Source: Asparagopsis taxiformis (taxonomy: Eukaryota > Rhodophyta > Florideophyceae > Bonnemaisoniales > Bonnemaisoniaceae). Taken from it: a stretch of DNA of 64,000 bases. Shown piece by piece: positions 18,611-28,693 of this stretch; the stretch's first letter is position 1, and each line of letters starts with the position of its first letter. The translations under genes and the position numbers were made by a program. The notes beneath the pieces were generated by a model. It was not told where the DNA came from, did not search any database, and saw only the letters and a list, made by a program, of their open reading frames with translations. The stretch spans positions 16,377 through 80,376 of the forward strand of contig JALQPE010002695.1 of NCBI GenBank assembly GCA_030407315.1. Direction: 5' to 3'.

Positions 18611-19274
18611 ATAGTTAAGGTTAAGTAACCAACTTTAGGATGTCCAGAGGACCTGCTCGTTGTAAGGAATATTGATCAACTGACGAAGAGGAAGCATTTT
18701 GAATCGACTAGGGTAGGAACGCAATGAGATTTGGTATGCAAGAAAACTGAATCGCAGTAGTGAATAGGTAGTTGAAATGAATTCATATTGATGTTCTTTG
18801 GTGTATTGTCCATTGGAGCACATTGAAAACCATTTATATGATCACCGTTTAAATAGTCTATGAATCCTTTGCAGCCGAGTACGCCAATAGGAAGAAATTC
18901 AAGCAGTGGCCTGCACGGGAACCGTTCATTTGTGAGTAGCAAAAGTTAGTGTAGAAATGAATTTTTCAGACTTGTAGGAGAGGTGGATCGTAGTAAATGT
19001 ATAAAACTCACGTAGAATCGATTGATAGGAATCAATGGTACGGAAGAAGAAGCGAGGTGGAGAGTGTGGATGAAATAGGTTGTTGGAATATGAATGATAA
19101 TTGACGTGGTGAGGTAAACGGGTTCGATTGCATTATATGCGCTAGAGGTACATACTATTAGGTGTAGATTGATGGAAAGGGCTAAACGCTTTGTGGAGGT
19201 ATCAGGATCAGGTAGAGTCAGAGGTGCTGAGCGGGTGCAGCGTAAGGTTCATCAGGACTGAACGTAGGTAGGGA
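18611..19274. other. Upstream region of locus B
   Basis: A/T-rich, non-coding by eye, presumed promoter and leader of locus B. It contains GAGGTACATACTATTAGG near 19145, with a similar GAGGTACATATTATTT just upstream of the other TNP2-like gene near 37442; this may be chance. Confidence 0.3.
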
Positions 19275-20798
19275 ATGTCTTGTCCGGACAGTATAAGAGA
19301 GGAAGCTGAGAGACGGGAAGCGCACTCGGAGGTACCACAATTGTGGATTTCATCGTCTACACAACATTTGAACAGAGAACCGATTGAACGAACTGAGATT
19401 GCAGGGATTACAATGGGAGACAATAGTATCATGAATACTACAGCGGAGAAGAGCAATTCTCCTTCTGCTGAAGAGAAAAGCATCACTATTGCTCAGTACA
19501 GCTCTTCTAAAGTGCAAGTTGATCCTCGCAAAGTGAAATTTCCGACAGTGACCTCCCGTTTGGTGCGACCGGGTCGTGTAAACGAACTGGCCAGCATTTT
19601 CATGGATAGAGGTTTCTCTACCACTGGAACTATGATTACAGTCTGCAAAATGGAAGATAACGAAGGAGACGAGTTTTACTGCATCGATGGCTCTCATCGC
19701 ATAGCTGCTCTGCAACTATGCCTGGAGAAGTACTCAGGAAAGAACAGGGATTCCTTGGAATTGGTTTGGGTACAACAGTTGATTGCGCCGAACGGGCGTC
19801 TAATTTTCGATGCGCTGGAGGTTCTGAAACTGTCTCTCGAAGCCAATATACAAACTCACGATGTCGCTTCTGTGAGCATTGCCGACAATGTGTGTGCGGT
19901 CATAGAGTTTCTCAGGTTTTCCAACCAGATGGATCTTCCTGTTGTCCGGCTTATTCCTATTCTGAAAGAAGTGAGCTATATTCTGCCGTCCGACAGGAAC
20001 CGTTCGGAGAACTCGTATAGGCAGTACATCAACATTGCGAAGGGGTTCAATCGCACAGACAGCGTTGCTTTCGTGTACTGGAGCTCTATCCCTAGCGTTT
20101 ACAATGCTTTGGATAGGAACAGAGAAATCGAGGATGCAAGAACCGAGGGAAGAGATCCGGACTTTTCTCGAATTGACTCTGCCGATATGTACGGGTGCGT
20201 GCTCGATCTTGTCAATAACGCAATATTCCGCAATGGCACGGACGGACGCGGGACGCGCGATAAGGAGTGGTTCCAGTGGTTTGTGCTCGAGATGACAGCG
20301 TCGTGGACAAGGATGAGGAGGAAGAGAGGACTTGTCAGAAATATCGGAAGCGGAAGTCCGTTCACGATGCGCACTTGGCTACTGGCTCTGTTGGCCATCT
20401 ATGATATGGCAGAGGTCGTCCGCAAGTGGTTGAACTCTGCAACGATGGAGGAATTCGTGCGAACGGATTTGGCAGCAGAAAACGCGAAGGAGGTCGGGGA
20501 TAATGATCATCGCATTGGAGAGCGCATTGTATTCGTCCTTGTCGACTTTCATGACGACGTGGTAGACAGTAGCAGTCTGAGAACCAAGAACGGGATGTTT
20601 ACAAACAGTTTTTACGACAAACTGGAATATGCTACCGGGACAAAGGCAATGCAGGAGACGAAAGCGGAGGAGGAGAGGGAACGGAATCGCATGACCCCCG
20701 GAGAAATAGAAAAAGCACTTGTTGATGGCGCCAAAGCAGAAGACGAAGAAGCACCTACTGCCGCAGAACAGGGAAATAATTCTACAGAGAAGGAAACT
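19275..20798 (+). CDS. Locus B, first part: ParB-like domain
   Basis: The ORF opens at ATG 19275; a second ATG in better context lies at 19413 (ACAATGGG). The ParB-like domain covers about residues 85-150: VTSRLVRPGRVNELASIFMDRGF, then FYCIDGSHRIAAL (about 136-146), the GxHR signature. Next is the conserved segment IQTHDVASVSIADNVCAVIEF, also present in locus C as MNFHTHNVSEVTVADNVCSVMEF, then an alpha-helical region with VLEMTASWTRMRRKRG. The native frame runs into an acidic linker and is lost at a 7-bp repeat near 20799, where the dioxygenase half continues in the next frame. Function is unknown; a DNA-recognition or nucleotide-binding role is inferred from the ParB fold. Confidence 0.7.
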
Positions 20799-20808
20799 GG
20801 TGGAAACT
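20792..20808 (+). other. 10-bp microduplication causing frameshift in locus B
   Basis: GGAAACT occurs twice separated by GGT (20792-20798 and 20802-20808). Treating ten of these bases as a tandem-duplication insertion restores a single frame linking the acidic KET linker to TSGPVQAEEGVSAE of the downstream ORF. I see no better intron boundary here. It could also be an assembly error. Confidence 0.6.
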
Positions 20809-22536
20809 TCTGGTCCTGTTCAAGCAGAAGAAGGAGTATCTGCCGAAGCCCAAGCAGAGCAGGAAGTTTCTGCTGTTGTGGAGGAAGAACAGGAAATTAC
20901 TCCAAATGTGGTGGCTGAAGAAGTGATTCCTGCTGTCGCGACGAAAGCAATAGAAGAGGCACCTCTGAGCACCCCGAAAGAAGCAGAAGACCGTCCTGCC
21001 GCAGCAAAAGAGGGAGGACAGGAACGTCCTGCCACGCGTCTTGCAGCAGCTGAGAAGAGGGAAGCAGAACGTCTTGCTGTTCTCCAAAAAGAACAGGAAC
21101 GTCTTTCAGCTTCAAGGGCAGAGCGGGAAAGTCGTGCCAGGGATAATTCGCCGGGAAGGATTGTCAGAGAAGATCTTCCTCAGGGAAGGAAACAAAGCGG
21201 CGATACGCAAAGTCTGGATATCAACTTGGACAATAGTGGTCGCATGGACATAGACACGCCTGGACAACAAGCTGGAGATGCGCAGAACCGCTCTGTGATA
21301 TTGAAACTTCGAATCAGGACACCAGAAACTTACAGCACTAGCCCGGCCGAAGTGGACAAGGAGAATTCGGGAAGAAGCAGGAGTTCTGGTGGAAGCGGCG
21401 ATGAAAACGAGTCCAGGTTGGATAAGAAGCGAAGAAGGGAAGATACTAGCGCGAAGTTTTCTGAGCCCAATACGCCGGATGACAACATTGAGATTGGGCC
21501 TCCCCGGGAAAAGAAGAGTAGAGTCAATGCAAGAGAACGAACGACTGGAGAAGAAGCACCACTCTTCACTGACGAGCAAGAAAACTCCCTTCCAGACCGC
21601 ACATTCGCAGAGGACATACCTGAGAAGCTGCCTTTATGCGTTCCTTCCAACTCGAGAATGAAGTATTATATCACAGAAGAAGACATTGATACAATCCGGA
21701 CGGAGATAATGGAAGCAGCTGCAGGCTACTCTACTTTGGTATGTCCCCTCGGTTCTTGTGAAAGCCAACAATACTTCAGCTACCAGAGAAGAATGATCGA
21801 CGAGCTTGGTTACGTGGTGTTGCAAGACATTTTCTCTTCTACTACAGTGGGAGCAGCTACGCACGAGTTATTCACACAGATGGCCAGCACATTCCAAGGT
21901 ACTACAAGTGGCTCAAGTGCAAGTCAGAAGAACCCGTGGAAACCACTTCGACCGAAAGACAGCACTGGTGTATTCAAGACGGACCGGAAAAGCATCTGCG
22001 ATGACCTTGAGCAAGAAAGCGCGCGGCAGTACAGGAACAAGCTGATTCTGGAGCTAGGTAAGGCGATTTGTGCGGAGAACCTGAAGCTCGGGTTTGGAAG
22101 AGAAGAAGCGGTGGTCTTTCCAGAAACGGGTCTTCGTCTGATTTTGACCGCAGAAGGTAGTCAGGAGCAACTTATGCATACCGATGTTCCCGTCCGTGAG
22201 GGAACTGGAACTGGTCCTCTCAACTCGCCATCATATTTCATGATGGCTGCTGGTGCGGATGGGTTCATCATTCGTATCGCCAAGTTCAGCCATGTGTGCC
22301 TAAGTCATCCAGCGAAAGACAAGTACCGCGTGCCAGTGACGAACGTGCGCATCCCACCGTATTCCCTGCTTGTATGCCGAACGGACGTGTATCACGGAGG
22401 AATGGGATTCGCGGAGGGTCGTTCTTCGGTGAGGTACCAGCATCCTATCCGGTCCCATCTATCACTGCGAACTTCCAGGGAGAAGTTGCTACAGCCTCCC
22501 TTCAATGTCAACTACTGGGAGCGTTTAGATATCTGA
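20809..22536 (+). CDS. Locus B, second part: 2OG-Fe(II) dioxygenase-like domain
   Basis: After a long Glu/Ala/Arg-rich linker with coiled-coil character (about 20810-21600) comes a globular domain starting near SRMKYYITEEDIDTIRTEI, conserved in locus C as SRMKYYMESTTVETVRAEM. The catalytic core has TGLRLILTAEG, MHTDVP (HxD, His codon at 22177), SPSYFMMAAGADGFIIRIAK, IPPYSLLVCRTDVYHGG (distal His) and VRYQHP, a candidate 2-oxoglutarate-binding Arg. This order matches double-stranded beta-helix dioxygenases of the PhyH/TET-JBP/AlkB type. The TGA stop is at 22536. It probably forms one protein with the preceding ParB part. Substrate is unknown; modified DNA bases are an attractive hypothesis. 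Confidence 0.68.
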   Translation, partial: SGPVQAEEGVSAEAQAEQEVSAVVEEEQEITPNVVAEEVIPAVATKAIEEAPLSTPKEAEDRPAAAKEGGQERPATRLAAAEKREAERLAVLQKEQERLSASRAERESRARDNSPGRIVREDLPQGRKQSGDTQSLDINLDNSGRMDIDTPGQQAGDAQNRSVILKLRIRTPETYSTSPAEVDKENSGRSRSSGGSGDENESRLDKKRRREDTSAKFSEPNTPDDNIEIGPPREKKSRVNARERTTGEEAPLFTDEQENSLPDRTFAEDIPEKLPLCVPSNSRMKYYITEEDIDTIRTEIMEAAAGYSTLVCPLGSCESQQYFSYQRRMIDELGYVVLQDIFSSTTVGAATHELFTQMASTFQGTTSGSSASQKNPWKPLRPKDSTGVFKTDRKSICDDLEQESARQYRNKLILELGKAICAENLKLGFGREEAVVFPETGLRLILTAEGSQEQLMHTDVPVREGTGTGPLNSPSYFMMAAGADGFIIRIAKFSHVCLSHPAKDKYRVPVTNVRIPPYSLLVCRTDVYHGGMGFAEGRSSVRYQHPIRSHLSLRTSREKLLQPPFNVNYWERLDI

Positions 22537-22786
22537 TGAAATTAGTTCTTAATAGCATTCTATGGCAGGCATCAAGGCCGCCTTCAAGTAAACGATGAAA
22601 GTTAGGCTAGTACATGACGTTTGCGTATGTAGACGGGTCAGGAGATATACAATACTCAATTTAATATGAGAAGGGGAGGAAACTATGGTGGGCACTACTA
22701 GAATAGAACAAGGTAATATCGCAGTCGTCTTTGGTTACAACATTGAGGTGAGGAAGGCTTACAGATGATGCAGTTTCGCTGGGGTG

Positions 22787-22965
22787 CTGACAGCAAAGTC
22801 ATCGTAACGATGACTTTGCTGTAAGAAATCAAATCATTACAGCGGCCACAATTTTTTACCGGGTAAAAAATTCTTGCTGATTTTTTTACCCGGTAAAATT
22901 TTCTCACCACTGTAATCAAACCTTTCCTTACAGCAAAGTCATCGTAACGATGACTTTGCTGTAAG
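22787..22965. repeat. Nested-palindrome cluster 2 (between loci B and C)
   Basis: Two copies of the 39-bp palindrome (22787-22825 and 22927-22965) flank one copy of the ACCCGGT-core palindrome. Outer arms GGCTTACAGATG (22757) and CGGCTGTAAGC (22985) extend the symmetry, so the whole block can fold as one large hairpin. Confidence 0.9.
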
Positions 22966-23565
22966 CATCCCGGGTAAACGGCTTCGGCTGTAAGCGGTTG
23001 GGAGTTTCGTCCGTCTCCCACCCTGGGAAGGGTGAGAAGGGAAGTGTGGAGCCGGGAACATCGTACAACGATGGTTTGGACGACTGTTGACGGCTCTGGG
23101 GAGCACTCTGCGTCGTGCAAGCCTGGTTTGCGCTGGCTGCACTACCTGGTATTGAACGGTTCTGTGCGCAAAGTTTACTCATGAAGGAGGTAGGGTGTTG
23201 TGTACCACACCAACCATAGTTACTAACATTTGCAGTGTACTCTAGTGATGTAATTATTATTCTAGTTTCTAACTATACAATGATATTAAGTAAGTCAGAT
23301 GTGCACAGAGCATGGTCTAAGCCTAGCACGGTAGAGAAAGATGGAAGAAAGATTGAAGGGTAGGCATGCAGAGGTATGAAGGCAGCAGTATGTGTAGACT
23401 ATGGCAGTGGTAAGAAAATATTTCATGCACCAAAGGGTGGGCAGAGTGACATTAGAGAGGTGGTGTGTAGGGGGAAGGTAGGTGGAGATGATGAAGGAGG
23501 ACAACAGAAACTGAGAGCGAGGGTTGAGACCAACGGCTTACAGATGGAGCAGTTTACCAGGGATG

Positions 23566-23716
23566 CTTACAGCAAAGTCATCGTACGATGACTTTGCTGT
23601 CAGGAAACAAAACATTACAGTGGCCATGATTTCTTTACCCGGTAAAAAAATTCCTGGCCTCTGTAATGAAACGTTTCCTTACAGCAAAGTCATCGTAACG
23701 ATGGCTTTGCTGTAAG
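23566..23716. repeat. Nested-palindrome cluster 3 (between loci B and C)
   Basis: Two palindrome copies (23566-23603 and 23678-23716) flank the ACCCGGT-core palindrome, with outer arms GGCTTACAGATGGAGC (23535) and CTGAGCTGTAAT (23732). Same family as clusters 1, 2 and 4. The 600 bp between clusters 2 and 3 are non-coding by eye. Confidence 0.9.
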
Positions 23717-23949
23717 GATCCTTGGTAAACTGCCTGAGCTGTAATTGTCGTACAACGAAAAGTGATGTGGAAGGTTCGGATTGGTCAACCGCTGAATATC
23801 ATTACCAGGGTGTATACTAATAGGAATATGTCAGATCTCTAAGTTTCGCCTATCTTACTCAGCTTACGCAGCAAAACAGCTTGTCGTTCAGATCTTCTTC
23901 TCTCTTTCTCAATCTTTCACTCTTCGTTTGTCAATCACTCACCAAAGCA

Positions 23950-26900
23950 ATGGCTCAACAATCCCCCAACGCTTTCGACCGCCAGGTGCGCTCTGCCAGC
24001 CGCCGTGACAACGATTCTCCCACTCCTTCTCCCTCTCCTTCTCCCTCTCCTTCTCCTTCTCTGGCCCCCCCTGTCCCCATGGACGTTTGCGAAGCTGCTG
24101 CAGCGCTGACCCAGCTCAGCCCAGCACCTAAGCCCGTCCCCTCCCCCCCTTCCGCTTCCGATCCCGCGGTTGTCCCGACAATCGACGCTGGCGTTCCCGC
24201 AACTCCGCTTCCGGCTCAATCTGCCGAAGCGGCGCCAGCCGTCGAGGGATCTGGTGCTCCTCTGCCTAGCTCGCCTGCTCCGGACATGATCATCGCGTCC
24301 GGCAGCGACTTGGCAGAGGATGCGGAGAAGGTCGATGATCACAACGCTCGTGACATCGTACCGAACAAGCCTCTCCGCAGCACCAGGCTGGCCTACCCTG
24401 GCACAGTGCCCATCCCGGTGGATGTGGACTACGACATAAGTCCGGAGAGCTGCCGAAACATTCCAGTCTTCATTTCCCCCCTGGATGTTTCTCCTCCGGC
24501 AGTCGTGTCCAGGGTGGTCAGGCCGCATCGCGTTGATGAGTTGAAGAAAACGTTTCTCACTCAGGGATTTTCCGTGATTGCTTCACGCGTGTCCGTCTGC
24601 GAGGTGATTGATTCCAATGCAAAAGTACGACTGCAATATGTCGATGGATCTCACCGAGTGACCGCGTTGAAGGCCATTCTCGAGTCGGCTGGACCTGCTC
24701 CTGCGAAGGACAGTCCAGAGTGGGAGGAGTTTGTCAAGTCTGACATCTACCGTCGCTTTGGAACTATTCCAGTCGACTTTCTCCTCCCACCGACTCGGCT
24801 TGGCCGGGATGTCTTCTGCTCCGAAGAAGTACTCCCGCTTTCACGGCTGATGAACTTCCACACCCACAATGTCAGCGAGGTAACAGTTGCTGACAATGTG
24901 TGCTCTGTGATGGAGTTCATCAATATCCACCGCCTGGGAAAGAAGAAGATCGAGCCGACCGTTCAATACATTAAAGAACGGAAAGCGCTGAGCTGGATTC
25001 GTCCGAGACAGCTCATGCGCTACGTCTCGATCGCGCGAGGGTTCAAGACCATTGAAAGCCCTGCTTTCAAGTACTGGTCGAGCATCCCGAACAGGCCGGA
25101 GTTCGTGCAGTTCTCTTCGACCGAGGATCTGGCTGGTTGTACGGTGAACTTGTTGTTCAATGGGTCGTTCAGGAGTGCTCCGGATGTGCAGAAGTGTTTC
25201 ATCCTGGAGATGACGGCGCGCTACACTTGTAGCCGTCGGTCGGCCGGGCTGAAACCGTACTCGGTTGGTACCATTGGGCAGGAATGGATTGCTGGTTTGT
25301 TGGAAATCTTCGGGTACGTGAAGGAGGTGGCCGAGTACTGGAACGTGTCGGATGTGTTGAGGATGCTGGATGGGTCAATTCCCAGCCGGGGTGACCCGAG
25401 CAAGAGCTTCGACATTCGCTCGCGCGTTGTCGAAGTTCTTGCTCAGATGGTCCCCAAGAAGGGGTGCTGGGCAGACTTCCGTCCCAAGGAAGGCCCCCCC
25501 GATGGTTACAGTTACGAAAATATTTTTCCCCGTAAGAAGTCTGTCTTCGGGAAGGACGCCAGGAAAATGCTCCTGCGCGTCACTGGGTACCGCGACATGC
25601 AAATGCGGAAACGCTTTCACGCGATGTACCCAGACATCCCACATGCTGCGCTCCCAGCCACATGTGGTGATGATGCCCCCATCCCTTCCTCTTCCAATTC
25701 CTTGCCCATCCCTTCATCCTCCATTCCTTTGCCCCCACCACCTCAACTGGAATCTTCCAGCAATTCCGAGGTTGCCCCTGTTCCTGTCTCTACCCCTGCC
25801 GTGTCGGCATCCTCCCCTGCGGTGACCCCGGTCAAGCCGACTGCGCGTGGTCCCCAGGATGGCAGCGAACGCTCTGGTCCAGTTTCCCACGCCGGGACTG
25901 GTACCCCCAACCGTCCTGTCCAAGCCGCGCAGGAGCAGGTCTCACCGGCTTCGCAGCCTGAGCCTGCGACTCCGGCTGCCGAGCAGCACCCTGCTGCTCC
26001 GGCCCCCGCTGTCGAAGCTTCCCGTTCTGCATCTGCTAGCAGTTCGGGAAGCTCCAGCGATGACAGTTTCGTCCCTTCACCATCCGGTGGGGTTGGACAG
26101 AAGACGGTTGCGAGGATTTCGACGGAGGGCCCTACTCCCGAGAATGTGGTCGAGGGCAGCAGTGCGAAGGGCGGTGCAGATCCTGACGAAGATGTCATTG
26201 AAGTCAGTGATTCTGCACCGCCCGGAGTGGAAACTTCTGGGAGGAAAGTGATGCCCAGAAGGAGTACCCGCCTGCAAGCGAGTCGTTCCGGTCGTGGTGG
26301 AACGGCGGGTGGTGCTGTGGAGGTCGTCGAGCTGGAGAGCGCCCCCGAGGATGCGGGTGAAAACTCCATCCTCGGGAAGCGTAACTTGGAAGCCGCTTCT
26401 GCGACGCCCGAGCCTTCTACCAAAAAGAGAAGGCTCGGTGAGACTTCATCAAAGTCGTCGTCAAAGAAATCCAAGTCGGCTTCCCGAGGTCGCTCTCGGG
26501 AGCCGGTTCTCCAGTTCGACGACGCCCAGGAGAATCCCATTCCCGACAGCATCGTCGATGAGAATGTGGCCGCCGTTCTCCCCAGCGCAATTGCGTCTGG
26601 CAGCCGGATGAAGTACTATATGGAAAGTACGACGGTGGAGACGGTTCGGGCGGAAATGAGGGCGGCAGCATTCCAGGCAGCTGCATCGCCGGGTGCTGAG
26701 GATACGGTGGTGGACAGGTACTTTGCGGTGAAGAAGGCATTGTTGGAAAACTTGGGGGTTATTGTTATGGAAGGCCTGTTGGCATCGTCCACGGCTGGTA
26801 ATGCGACGCATGAGTTGTTCGGTCACTTCGCTAGGCAGTTCCCGCTGGTTGAGGAGGTTGAAAAACCCTCCCAGCAGTCTGATTCTAACGATGACGACAG

Positions 26901-27234
26901 GGAGCCACAGGACGAGCCGCCAGCTTTCGCAAAGCCCGGCTTCGATCCTTCGCCGTGGCAGTTCATCCACAACGTGGGTGATGCGAAGGACCGCATCGAT
27001 GGTGGTCGTGGGCGCCTCTCTCTGCCGCGGCGTGAGTTGTGCGACAAGTTGGAGGAGGGGAATTTGGAGATGTATAAGAACAAGTTGGTGGCAGAGCTTG
27101 CTCTTGGTGTTTGTGCGGAGTTCTTGAAGTTGGGAATGGAGGGTGAGGATCCTGTCTTCTTCCCGAAGACAGGATTGCGGCTGCTTCTTACAGCAGATGG
27201 GGCTGCGGACCAGGATGGGCACACGGACTTCAAG
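23950..27234 (+). CDS. Locus C: ParB-like + 2OG-Fe(II) dioxygenase fusion, main exon
   Basis: Start chosen at ATG 23950 (AAGCAATGGCT), the first ATG in the frame. A Pro/Ala/Ser-rich N-terminus is followed by the ParB-like domain: ISPLDVSPPAVVSRVVRP, then LQYVDGSHRVTALKAI (codons near 24640). The conserved MNFHTHNVSEVTVADNV block and helical region follow. A long Pro/Ser/acidic linker (about 25650-26580) leads to SRMKYYMESTTVETVRAEM and the dioxygenase core TGLRLLLTADG, GHTDFK (HxD; His codon at 27220). The frame closes shortly after, and the rest of the core lies in the next frame at 27267-27596. This copy proves that ParB and dioxygenase parts belong to one polypeptide. GC content is higher than in locus B, suggesting different codon bias or history. 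Confidence 0.75.
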
Positions 27235-27266
27235 GTAGCGACGAATAGTGTTGGAAGTCCTACCAG
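27235..27266 (+). other. Possible 32-nt mini-intron or frameshift in locus C
   Basis: AAG/GTAGCG at 27234/27235 and CCTACCAG at 27259-27266 give GT-AG borders. Removing the 32 nt joins HTDFK to SPSYFMMSSGADGF in frame, matching locus B. Such an intron is far shorter than usual in most eukaryotes, so an indel frameshift is a strong alternative. Confidence 0.45.
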
Positions 27267-27596
27267 TCTCCATCATATTTCATGATGTCGAGCGGAGCCG
27301 ATGGGTTCTCTATAGTAGTTGCCCCTTATAGTCATGTATGCCTGGCCAATCCGGACGCCGATATGTGGAAGGTTCCCCCTCTCATCTTTTGGGTGCCACC
27401 CTATTCCGTATTGGTTGGTCGCGGTGACCTTTACCATTACGGGGTCGGCTTCAGCCGAGGAGATCTTCCTGCAGGCGAGAAGTTAGTCTATGGCCTGCCC
27501 ACGCGCGGCCACATCTACTTGAAGACGGAGAAGGACGTCCTCACGGACCACATCCACACCGTCGAATATTACAAGTACGATAGGAGCAATAGATAG
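27267..27596 (+). CDS. Locus C: C-terminal dioxygenase segment
   Basis: Starting at TCT 27267 the frame reads SPSYFMMSSGADGF, then VPPYSVLVGRGDLYHYGVGF (distal His) and LVYGLPTRGHIYL, colinear with the end of locus B. It ends at TAG 27596. It has no start of its own in a sensible place and is best read as the last exon, or frameshifted end, of locus C. Confidence 0.65.
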   Translation, partial: SPSYFMMSSGADGFSIVVAPYSHVCLANPDADMWKVPPLIFWVPPYSVLVGRGDLYHYGVGFSRGDLPAGEKLVYGLPTRGHIYLKTEKDVLTDHIHTVEYYKYDRSNR

Positions 27597-28100
27597 CATA
27601 TCAGAAGTATTAAAACCTATACTACTGTTCCCTGCTATAAAGTTCTGTCTTTCTCATCTCAACATTGTTACCTTAGCCCACTTTTCAGTTCTCATCTATA
27701 CATCTGTCCTTCATCTCATAGTTTAGTGCTACTCAGCAGATTGCTTGCTACTTTTTAATATTAGTCTACAACGTTATATGATTTTACTAGCTAGGCCGTA
27801 GGGGGAGACTAGTTTCAACCCTTGACAACGCGCAGATTTCGACTACGAGAGCCGTCACTGTGATAAATTATTTGTAGAATTTTCGTCTATCTTCCCACCT
27901 ACACTAGGCTACCTATATATATACAGGGTATAACCTGAACAGAGACCACGTGAGGTAAAATACTCCTGAGAGCTGCTCACAGCCGTACAGACCTTTGCTG
28001 AGCAATTTACCCGACTTCAAACTTCGCTTCTTACCTTTACCAAGATGAGAGAAGGACGAAACTCCCTGCTGCTTACAGCCGAAGCCGTTTACCAGGGTTC
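27597..28100. other. 3' flank of locus C
   Basis: A/T-rich, no gene visible. It is the presumed 3' UTR and terminator region of locus C. Confidence 0.35.
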
Positions 28101-28389
28101 CTTACAGCAAAGTCATCGTACGATGACTTTGCTGTAAGGAACCGTTTCCTTGCAGTGGCCGAAGAATTTTTTACCGGGTAAAAAATCAGCAAGAATTTTA
28201 CCGGGTAAAAAATTGTGGCCGCTGTAATGATTTGCTTTCTTACAGCAAAGTCATCGTTACGATGACTTTGCTGTAAGAAAACGTTTCATTACAGCGGCCA
28301 CAATTTTTTTACCCGGTAAAGAAATCATGGCTGCTGTAATGATTTGTTTTCTTACAGCAAAGTCATCGTAACGATGACTTTGCTGTCAG
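28101..28389. repeat. Nested-palindrome cluster 4 (between loci C and D)
   Basis: Three copies of the 38-39 bp palindrome (28101-28138, 28239-28277, 28351-28389) alternate with two ACCGGGT-core palindromes. Outer arms GCTTACAGCCGAAGCCGTTTACC (28070) and GGTAAACGGCCCGCACTGTAAT (28396) close the structure. The middle part is nearly identical to cluster 1. Confidence 0.9.
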
Positions 28390-28693
28390 CATCCCCGGTA
28401 AACGGCCCGCACTGTAATGGGGTGACTGCTTCTCCTACATCGCTCTCTTACTGGTGTTCTACATGCTGCGTTGCTACACAATTTCGCACTCACATCTTTC
28501 TAGTTTCTCTCCTTTTCGTATCCATAGGTATAGCAGTAGAAAAGTGGATAGTTTGCACTCCAGGCCGCAGATGCCTTCCTGCAGTCATGTCACGATTGTT
28601 GTAGTGTAGTCTATAATATCTAGCGCTCTTGGAAGATGATGCACAGTCTATTGTCTCTGTCAATGCGTGTTTACTCAAATCTATCAAAGTAGC

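Noticed and set aside
20719..20918. Programmed ribosomal frameshift between the two locus B frames
   Set aside because: No slippery heptamer is evident; a 10-bp direct duplication explains the shift better.
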